In this document: positions 1-4,539 of the stretch, one piece after another
Numbering within the stretch: the stretch's first letter is position 1
How the letters are laid out: each line of letters begins with the position of its first letter
Source: an uncultured bacterium
GTDB taxonomy: Bacteria; Bacillota; Clostridia; Oscillospirales; Oscillospiraceae
Assembly: GCA_949286295.1 (NCBI GenBank)
Contig: CASECK010000049.1
Coordinates: forward strand, 1 to 8,249
DNA length: 8,249 nucleotides
Direction: 5' to 3'
The notes under the pieces: model-generated
Databases searched by the model: none
The model's input: only the letters and a program-made list of their open reading frames with translations
Told to the model about the DNA's origin: nothing
Translations under genes and position numbers: made by a program

Positions 1-85
1 CCACGGCCAGCATGACCTTGACCGCCTCGTCCACCACCTCGGGGCCGATGCCGTCGCCCCGAATGAGGGCAATTTTGTAGTTCAT
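1..85 (-). CDS. leuB: 3-isopropylmalate dehydrogenase LeuB, N-terminal fragment (runs off left edge)
   Basis: Only the first 28 codons are in the window. The reading is MNYKIALIRGDGIGPEVVDEA and onward. The segment IRGDGIGPEV is the N-terminal signature of the isopropylmalate/isocitrate dehydrogenase family, whose backbone contacts the NAD cofactor. LeuB oxidises and decarboxylates 3-isopropylmalate to 2-oxoisocaproate in the cytoplasm, the step after LeuCD. The start ATG (85-83) overlaps the leuD stop codon as ATGA, and a G-rich ribosome binding site (AGGGGGG) lies inside the end of leuD, so translation is probably coupled. The dehydrogenase could by motif alone be isocitrate or tartrate dehydrogenase, but the position after leuCD makes leuB the clear choice. 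Confidence 0.93.
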   Translation of the reverse strand, partial: MNYKIALIRGDGIGPEVVDEAVKVMLAV

Positions 86-567
86 TTCGCCACCCCCCTG
101 GCTTTCAGGGAGTTGAGCAGCCCTCCGCTGCGGATGATGCCGTTGATAAACTCCGGGAATGGCGCGGCCTGCCAGCTCTTGCCCTGGGTGACGTCGGTGA
201 TGGCGCCGCTGGAAAAGTCCACCTCCACCTGGTCGCCGGGCTGAATCTCCTGGGCCGCCTGAGGGCACTCCACGATGGGCAGGCCGATGTTGATGGCGTT
301 GCGGTAGAAAATCCGGGCAAAGGAGGGGGCGATGACGCACTTCACGCCGCAGGACTTGATGGCCAGGGGGGCGTGCTCCCGGCTGGAGCCACAGCCAAAA
401 TTGCCCCCGGCCACAATGATATCCCCCTCCTCCACGGTGGAGGCAAACTCCGGGTCCAGGTCCTCCATGCAGTGGGAGGCCAGCGCCGCCGGGCTGGGGT
501 CGTTCAGGTGCCGGGCGGGGATGATGACGTCGGTGTCCACGTTGGGACCGTATTTATAGACCTTCAT
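82..567 (-). CDS. leuD: 3-isopropylmalate dehydratase small subunit LeuD
   Basis: This 161-residue protein is the small (swivel) subunit of isopropylmalate isomerase, which with LeuC converts 2-isopropylmalate to 3-isopropylmalate in leucine synthesis. The short length fits the bacterial/archaeal HacB-like LeuD type rather than the roughly 200-residue E. coli type. Visible motifs are the N-terminal KYGPNVDTDVIIPARHL (residues 5-21), and GNFGCGSSREHAP (residues 55-67), the substrate-binding signature of the aconitase swivel domain. It is followed by APSFARIFYRNAINIGLP (residues 80-97), also family-typical. The start at 567 is chosen because the family begins at MKVYKYG and a GGAAAGGA element lies about 11 bases before it; an in-frame ATG at 600 would add 11 residues without a good ribosome site. 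The gene lies 97 bp after leuC and overlaps leuB by 4 bp. Confidence 0.96.
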   Translation of the reverse strand: MKVYKYGPNVDTDVIIPARHLNDPSPAALASHCMEDLDPEFASTVEEGDIIVAGGNFGCGSSREHAPLAIKSCGVKCVIAPSFARIFYRNAINIGLPIVECPQAAQEIQPGDQVEVDFSSGAITDVTQGKSWQAAPFPEFINGIIRSGGLLNSLKARGVAK

Positions 568-665
568 AGATGGGTTCCATCCTTTCCTTGCTAAACTCAT
601 ATTCCGCGCCCGGGGCGGGACCAGCCCCCCTGCTGCGCGGCTTATCCTCCGGGCGGACCGCTCCC

Positions 666-1922
666 TCAACCGCGGGGGTCGGCCACGCAGCCGGCCACGG
701 CGGAGGCGGCGGCCACGGCGGGAGAGGCCAGGATGACCTCGCTGCTCACATGGCCCATGCGGCCCACAAAGTTGCGGTTGGTGGTGGACACCGCCCGCTC
801 CCCGGCGGCCATGACCCCCATATGTCCTCCCAGGCAGGGGCCGCAGGTGGGGGTGGAGACGGCGGCTCCGGCCCGGATAAAGGTCTCCACCAGCCCCTCC
901 CGCATGGCCTGGAGCATGACCTCCTGGGTGGCGGGAATGACCACGCAGCGGACGTTGGGGGCCACCTTTTTGCCCGCCAGGACGGCGGCGGCCTGCCGCA
1001 GGTCCTGGATGCGCCCGTTGGTGCACGACCCGATGACCACCTGGTCGATGGGCAGGCCGGCCACCTGGCTGACCGGCTTGGTGTTCTCCGGCAGGTGGGG
1101 CATAGCCACGGTGGGCTCCAGCTTGTCCAGGTCTATGACCACCTCCCGGACATACTCCGCGTCCGGGTCGGCCTGGAAGGCCTCGCAGGGGCGGTTCACC
1201 CGGCCGTTGATATACTCCATGGTCGCCTCGTCCACAGGGAAGATGCCGTTCTTGCCGCCGGCCTCGATGGCCATATTGGCGATGGTGAAGCGGTCGTCCA
1301 TGCTCAGGGCGGACACCCCCTCCCCGGTAAACTCCAGGGACTGGTAGAGGGCGCCGTCCACCCCGATTTCTCCAATCAGATGGAGAATGACGTCCTTGCC
1401 GGACACATAGGGCTGCAGCTTCCCCTTCAGGGTGACCTTGATGGCGGCGGGGACCCGGAACCAGCCCAGGCCGGTGGCCATACCGGCGGCCATGTCGGTG
1501 GAGCCCACCCCGGTGGAGAAAGCGCCCAGCGCCCCATAGGTACAGGTGTGGGAGTCCGCGCCGATGATGACCTCCCCGGGGGCGCACAGGCCCTTTTCCG
1601 GCAGCAGGGCGTGCTCGATGCCCATCTCCCCCACGTCAAAGAAGTGGGTGAGCTGGTGCTTGCGGGCAAATTCCCGGGCCTGCTTGCACAGCTCGGCGGA
1701 CTTGATGTCCTTGCAGGGGGTAGAGTGGTCCAGCACGATGGCGATTTTTTCCCGGTCAAAGACCTGGGTGAAGCCCGCCTTCTCAAACTCGGTGATGGCC
1801 ACCGGGGCGGTGATGTCGTTGCCCAGGACCAGGTCCAGCCTGGCCTCGATGAGCTGGCCGGCCTCCACCCGGTCCAGCCCGGCGTGTTTGGCCAAAATCT
1901 TCTGCGTCATGGTCATTCCCAT
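666..1922 (-). CDS. leuC: 3-isopropylmalate dehydratase large subunit LeuC
   Basis: This 418-residue protein is the large, catalytic subunit of isopropylmalate isomerase (aconitase superfamily). It carries a [4Fe-4S] cluster and works with LeuD in the cytoplasm. The three cluster ligands are visible: Cys300 in the GSCTNGR motif, and Cys360 and Cys363 in TPTCGPCLGGHMG. Other family landmarks are LVLGNDIT (31-38), DHSTP (65-69), GADSHTCTYGALGAFSTGVGSTD (121-143) and SSEVILASPAVAAASA (393-408). The length matches the approximately 418-residue bacterial/archaeal type, not the 466-residue enterobacterial type. The start at 1922 is supported by AGGAGG (1936-1931) with 8 bases of spacing and by the family-typical opening MGMTMTQKIL. 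It is the first gene of leuCDB in this window; leuA is not seen. The likely promoter is the extended -10 element at 1957-1965 in the divergent intergenic region. Confidence 0.97.
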   Translation of the reverse strand: MGMTMTQKILAKHAGLDRVEAGQLIEARLDLVLGNDITAPVAITEFEKAGFTQVFDREKIAIVLDHSTPCKDIKSAELCKQAREFARKHQLTHFFDVGEMGIEHALLPEKGLCAPGEVIIGADSHTCTYGALGAFSTGVGSTDMAAGMATGLGWFRVPAAIKVTLKGKLQPYVSGKDVILHLIGEIGVDGALYQSLEFTGEGVSALSMDDRFTIANMAIEAGGKNGIFPVDEATMEYINGRVNRPCEAFQADPDAEYVREVVIDLDKLEPTVAMPHLPENTKPVSQVAGLPIDQVVIGSCTNGRIQDLRQAAAVLAGKKVAPNVRCVVIPATQEVMLQAMREGLVETFIRAGAAVSTPTCGPCLGGHMGVMAAGERAVSTTNRNFVGRMGHVSSEVILASPAVAAASAVAGCVADPRG

Positions 1923-1956
1923 AAAACATACCTCCTACGCTCTGATGTCTGAGGCC

Positions 1957-1965
1957 AGTGTAACA
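1957..1965 (-). promoter_or_regulatory. Predicted leuC promoter: extended -10 TGTTACACT, no recognisable -35
   Basis: Read on the minus strand, positions 1965-1957 give TGT followed by TACACT. This is an extended -10 (TGn) with a 4/6 match to TATAAT. Seven bases on, transcription would start near 1950, giving a 28-base leader that contains the AGGAGG at 1936-1931. The expected -35 position (about 1985-1980) reads CATTCT, which does not match TTGACA. A promoter with a poor -35 is what an activator-dependent start looks like, and the Crp-like operator is centred 41.5 bp upstream. The start site is inferred, not measured. Confidence 0.4.
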
Positions 1966-1971
1966 GAGGGG

Positions 1972-2001
1972 TTGCCAAAAGAATGTAAACTATGTTACAA
2001 T
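1972..2001 (+). promoter_or_regulatory. Predicted sigma-A promoter of the Crp/Fnr-family regulator gene
   Basis: TTGCCA (1972-1977) is followed after 18 bp by TACAAT (1996-2001), which is preceded by TG at 1993-1994, making an extended -10. The predicted start near 2008 gives a 24-base leader holding the GGAGG at 2021-2025. The right half of the operator (1995-1999) lies within the -10 region, so a protein bound there should block this promoter. Confidence 0.55.
1984..1999. promoter_or_regulatory. Crp-family-like operator TGTAA-N6-TTACA between leuC and the regulator gene
   Basis: The 16-bp element has perfect 5-bp inverted arms separated by 6 bp, the same geometry as the E. coli CRP site TGTGA-N6-TCACA, with the second G of each half changed to A. 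It covers the -10 of the regulator promoter and is centred at 1991.5, which is -41.5 from the predicted leuC start at 1950. This predicts autorepression of the regulator and class II-type activation of leuCDB. A further TGTAA half-site (1959-1963) overlaps the leuC -10. Chance is a real alternative because both promoter cores share the TTACA sequence. Confidence 0.5.
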
Positions 2002-2031
2002 GGAAAAAATTCTTCTTTCTGGAGGCGGACT

Positions 2032-2661
2032 ATGGACTTCTCCCTGGACTTTCCCGCCCAACTCTGGGAACCTTTTGCCCGCAGCCGCCCCTCTGTCCGC
2101 TGCTCCCCGGGCCATCTCATCTATTTGCAGGGGGCCGAGGCCACCTGCTTTTATTACTTGGTGCGGGGCCGGGTCAAGAGCTTTATCCAGTCGGAGGACG
2201 GAGGGGAGCGGGCGCTGCACACCTATGGGCCGGGCAGCCTGTTTGGCGAGGCCTCCTTCTTCGACGAGCTGCCCCGGGTCTCCTCCGCCGTGGCCCTGAC
2301 CAGCTGTGAAATCGTGGCCATCGACCGGGAACTGGTCACCCAGCAAATCCGGCAAAACCCGGAGCTGGCCCTGGCCATGCTCAAATATCTGGCCCGGACG
2401 GTGCGCCTGTTGTCCGAACAGGTGGACCAGATGGCCTTCCGTCCGGCGCGCTGGCGGGTAGCCCGGTATCTGCTGGCCCTGGCTCCCACCGGCGGCGAGG
2501 CCCGCTGCACCCAGGAGGACATCGCCGCCGCCGTCTCCGCCAGCCGGGTCACCGTCAGCCGCATCCTCTCCAGCTTCGCCCGCCAGGGGTGGGTGAGGCC
2601 GGGCTATGGGGGGATTCAGGTACTGGCCCCCGGCCGGCTGTCAGAATTATGTCAACCTTAG
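2032..2661 (+). CDS. Crp/Fnr-family transcriptional regulator, divergent from leuCDB
   Basis: This 209-residue cytoplasmic protein has the full Crp/Fnr layout. An N-terminal cyclic-nucleotide-binding-type beta-roll (about 20-100) contains IYLQGAEATCFYYLVRGRVKSF and GSLFGEASFFDELPR. A dimerisation helix follows (about 108-135), then a winged helix-turn-helix (about 157-205) with TQEDIAAAVSASRVTVSRILSSF. Aligned without gaps to E. coli CRP, the recognition helix keeps Arg172 (CRP Arg180) and Arg177 (CRP Arg185), but Val173 replaces Glu181. The effector-loop sequence PRVSSA lacks the adjacent Arg-Ser of the cAMP-binding loop, and there is no N-terminal four-cysteine cluster as in FNR, so the ligand is unknown. 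The start is fixed by GGAGG (2021-2025) six bases before the ATG and by the predicted promoter upstream. Its position suggests control of leuCDB and of itself; this is inference. Confidence 0.9.
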   Translation: MDFSLDFPAQLWEPFARSRPSVRCSPGHLIYLQGAEATCFYYLVRGRVKSFIQSEDGGERALHTYGPGSLFGEASFFDELPRVSSAVALTSCEIVAIDRELVTQQIRQNPELALAMLKYLARTVRLLSEQVDQMAFRPARWRVARYLLALAPTGGEARCTQEDIAAAVSASRVTVSRILSSFARQGWVRPGYGGIQVLAPGRLSELCQP

Positions 2662-2693
2662 GGGCCGCCCTTCCCCCAGTCCGCCGGGCACAA

Positions 2694-2736
2694 AAAATAT
2701 CCCTCTCCGCCGGTGGCGGAGAGGGATATTTTATTT
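2694..2736. terminator. Bidirectional intrinsic terminator between the regulator and the DUF4349 gene
   Basis: A 17-bp perfect stem pairs 2694-2710 with 2716-2732 around a 5-base loop (CGGTG); C2711-G2715 may close it further. The plus strand leaves the stem in TTTTATTT and the minus strand leaves it in a six-T run (2697-2692), so it can terminate transcription both ways. The TAA stop codon of the minus-strand gene (2733-2731) is partly inside the stem arm. Confidence 0.9.
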
Positions 2737-3663
2737 GCCGCTGCTTTCGCGGTCTGACCGCTCTGCACTGGGCCGGCCGCGCCTTTTCACCTTCCGCGCG
2801 GCCAGGAGTCCCACCCCCGTGATGGCCGCCGCGGCCAAAATCAGGGCGAAGAAGTGGTAGGAGACCCACACCAGCAGGTCCTGGCCGCCCTGGAGCAGGC
2901 CGCTCAGGCTGGCCTTGAGGCCCGCCCATATCCGCTGGCCCAGCGCGGCGCTCTGCCCCACCTGTTCCGTGATTCGGGCCACCTCCTCTAAGGATATGCG
3001 GAAGGTGGCATAGCCAATGAGGGCGTCATACCGGTTCAACGTGGAGGTCAGCTGCTCGATTTGATATTCCGTGTCGCTCAGAGCGCTCTCCAGGGCGACG
3101 ATGGCCTCCATGGTGTCCGCCTGCTCCAGAAGGGCCAGCAGGCGCTCCTGCTTGGTCTTCTGGGTGCGCAGCCTGGCCTCGGTGTCATAGTACTGCTCCC
3201 CCACATCCTCTGTGCTCTCGGTGCTGCGGGTCACATAGCCCAGGGACCCGGCCTGGGTGAGGAAGCGCTCATACTGCTCCGCCGGGATGCGCACGATATA
3301 CTCCCCGCTTCGGCTGGCCTGGGTATTGCGCAGGCTGCCCCCATAGACCGAGGCCTGCTCGAAATATCCGCCGCACTCCTCTGTCAGCTGGCTCAGCGCC
3401 TGCGCCGCCTGGTCAAAGGTCTCGGTCTGAATGGCCAGCTCCGCCCGGCGGATGAGCTTGGCGTCCGTGTTCCGGTAGACCTCGCTCCCGCCGCCCATGG
3501 CCTCCGGGGCGGAGGGCATGGCGGAATCGGCCTGGGTTCCGCTCTCCTGCATCGCGGCGTTTCCAGAGGCGGCGGGCCGGTCCCCGCCCGCCCCGCCGCA
3601 GCCTGCCACAGGCAGCAGCAGCGCCGCCGCCACGCACAGGGCCAGAATTTTCTCTCGCTTCAT
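2731..3663 (-). CDS. DUF4349 domain-containing lipoprotein with C-terminal membrane helix
   Basis: The 310-residue product starts with a lipoprotein signal (MKREKILAL then a hydrophobic core) and a lipobox VAGC with Cys22 as the predicted lipidated residue. A low-complexity Gly/Ala/Ser/Met linker runs to about 65. A DUF4349-type domain follows (about 68-290): RRAELAIQTETFDQAAQAL, GEYIVRIPAEQYERFL, and a coiled-coil-prone helix (about 160-212, rich in Leu, Glu and Gln) where the family usually has one. It ends in a membrane helix (about 264-288) and a basic tail KVKRRGR. The domain would sit outside the membrane, anchored at both ends. The function of DUF4349 is not known. The start at 3663 is chosen because AGGAGG (3676-3671) lies 7 bases before it and it gives a proper signal peptide; the frame stays open 26 codons further upstream. 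I see no clear promoter in the 122 bp shared with the divergent amidase gene. Confidence 0.85.
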   Translation of the reverse strand: MKREKILALCVAAALLLPVAGCGGAGGDRPAASGNAAMQESGTQADSAMPSAPEAMGGGSEVYRNTDAKLIRRAELAIQTETFDQAAQALSQLTEECGGYFEQASVYGGSLRNTQASRSGEYIVRIPAEQYERFLTQAGSLGYVTRSTESTEDVGEQYYDTEARLRTQKTKQERLLALLEQADTMEAIVALESALSDTEYQIEQLTSTLNRYDALIGYATFRISLEEVARITEQVGQSAALGQRIWAGLKASLSGLLQGGQDLLVWVSYHFFALILAAAAITGVGLLAARKVKRRGRPSAERSDRESSGK

Positions 3664-3736
3664 ACGCGCGCCTCCTTTTTCCATGCCGTTTTCCGGTTCT
3701 CTATTTCTATGGACGCAGAAAAAGGCCGCCGGTCGC

Positions 3737-3763
3737 ACCAAATTTTGTTTTTTTCATAGGATA
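3737..3763 (+). promoter_or_regulatory. Possible sigma-K-type promoter of the amidase / GH18 operon
   Basis: AC (3737-3738) is followed after 16 bp by CATAGGATA (3755-3763), matching the Bacillus sigma-K pattern AC-N16/17-CATAnnnTA. Transcription would begin near 3770, leaving a very short leader with GGAGG at 3773-3777. The operon encodes cortex-lytic-type enzymes without signal peptides, which suits mother-cell expression. The pattern is short, so chance is possible, and CATAGGAT also resembles a sigma-E -10, although no good sigma-E -35 is seen. Confidence 0.35.
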
Positions 3764-3785
3764 TAGAAAAACGGAGGTGCTCACC

Positions 3786-4526
3786 ATGCCCATCATCTAT
3801 CTCTCCCCGTCCACCCAGGAGTGGAATGTCTATGTCAACGGCGGCACCGAGGAGTACTATATGAACCTGCTGGCCGACAAGATGGTGCCCTATCTGGACG
3901 CCAGCGGCATCCGCTACGCCCGGAACACCCCGGACATGACGGCGGCCTCCTCCATCGCCGCCTCCAACGCCGGCAGCTATGACCTCCATGTGGCCCTTCA
4001 CTCCAACGCCGCGGCAGGTGACCAGGCGGGCAAGGCGAGGGGGTCCATCGTCTTTTACTACCCCGGCAGCGAGGCCGGGCGGCGGGCGGCGGAATTGGTG
4101 GCTGACGGGCTGAAAACCATCTATCCAGACCCCAACCGGGTCAGAACCCAGCCCACCACCGCGCTGGGCGAGGTCTCCAAGGTCCGCGCCCCCTCCATTC
4201 TGATTGAGACCGCCTTCCACGACAATCCGGAGGACGCCGCCTGGATTGCGGACAATTTGGATGAGATTGCCCGAATCATCGTCCTCGCCCTCACCGAATA
4301 CTTTGACATCCCCTTCTTTGACGCCGAGCACCGCCGGCCCGGCGTGGTGGATGTGACCTGGGGGCTGCTGAACATCCGCGCCCGGCCAAACCCCCAGGCC
4401 CCCATTCTGGCCCAGGCCCCGGACGGGGCGGCCCTGACCATTCTCAACACCGACGGCGGGTGGCACCTGGTCAATTATAACGGCCTGCTGGGCTATGCCA
4501 GCGCCGACTACATCACCTTGTTATAA
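3786..4526 (+). CDS. N-acetylmuramoyl-L-alanine amidase (Amidase_3) with C-terminal SH3b domain
   Basis: The 246-residue protein has an Amidase_3 catalytic domain (about 1-175), which cuts the amide bond between N-acetylmuramic acid and L-alanine in peptidoglycan. An SH3b wall-binding domain follows (about 186-246: GLLNIRARPNPQAP, GGWHLVNYNGLLGYASADYI). Catalytic landmarks are Glu22/Glu23 (GGTEEYYMN), His72 (ALHSNA) and Glu141 (ILIETAFHDN). The position of the first zinc-binding His, normally near residue 9 in GH context, is occupied by SPSTQEWN with no His, so zinc ligation is unclear. There is no signal peptide or membrane helix. The ATG at 3786 is preceded by GGAGG (3773-3777) at 8 bases; a GTG at 3777 overlaps that site and is rejected. 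It is followed after 13 bp by the LysM-GH18 gene, most likely as one operon. A spore cortex or mother-cell lysis role is inferred from context. Confidence 0.87.
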   Translation: MPIIYLSPSTQEWNVYVNGGTEEYYMNLLADKMVPYLDASGIRYARNTPDMTAASSIAASNAGSYDLHVALHSNAAAGDQAGKARGSIVFYYPGSEAGRRAAELVADGLKTIYPDPNRVRTQPTTALGEVSKVRAPSILIETAFHDNPEDAAWIADNLDEIARIIVLALTEYFDIPFFDAEHRRPGVVDVTWGLLNIRARPNPQAPILAQAPDGAALTILNTDGGWHLVNYNGLLGYASADYITLL

Positions 4527-4539
4527 GGAGGCGGACGGA

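Noticed and set aside
568..1587. Long minus-strand open frame upstream of and in frame with leuD, giving a 501-residue reading
   Set aside because: It lies opposite frame within leuC on the same strand and reads as Gly/Arg/Pro-rich low-complexity sequence, the usual shadow in GC-rich DNA. Only the last 161 residues match a known family (LeuD).
570..1952. 460-residue plus-strand open frame antisense to leuC
   Set aside because: It is rich in Gly, His and Pro, matches no family and is the mirror of leuC, whose iron-sulfur motifs are intact.
1546..2031. In-frame extension of the Crp/Fnr regulator back into leuC
   Set aside because: The family domain begins right after 2032, the ATG there has a good GGAGG site, and the extension is antisense to leuC.
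1923..2031. T-box or leucine leader-peptide attenuator before leuC
   Set aside because: The predicted leader is only about 28 bases and has no Leu-codon run, T-box motif or terminator hairpin.
2032..2661. Regulator as a true FNR (oxygen sensor) or a true cAMP receptor
   Set aside because: The cysteine set for an Fe-S cluster is missing and the cyclic-nucleotide loop is altered, so only family level is claimed.
3777..3785. GTG start for the amidase at 3777
   Set aside because: This GTG overlaps the GGAGG ribosome site, while the ATG at 3786 has that site at ideal distance.
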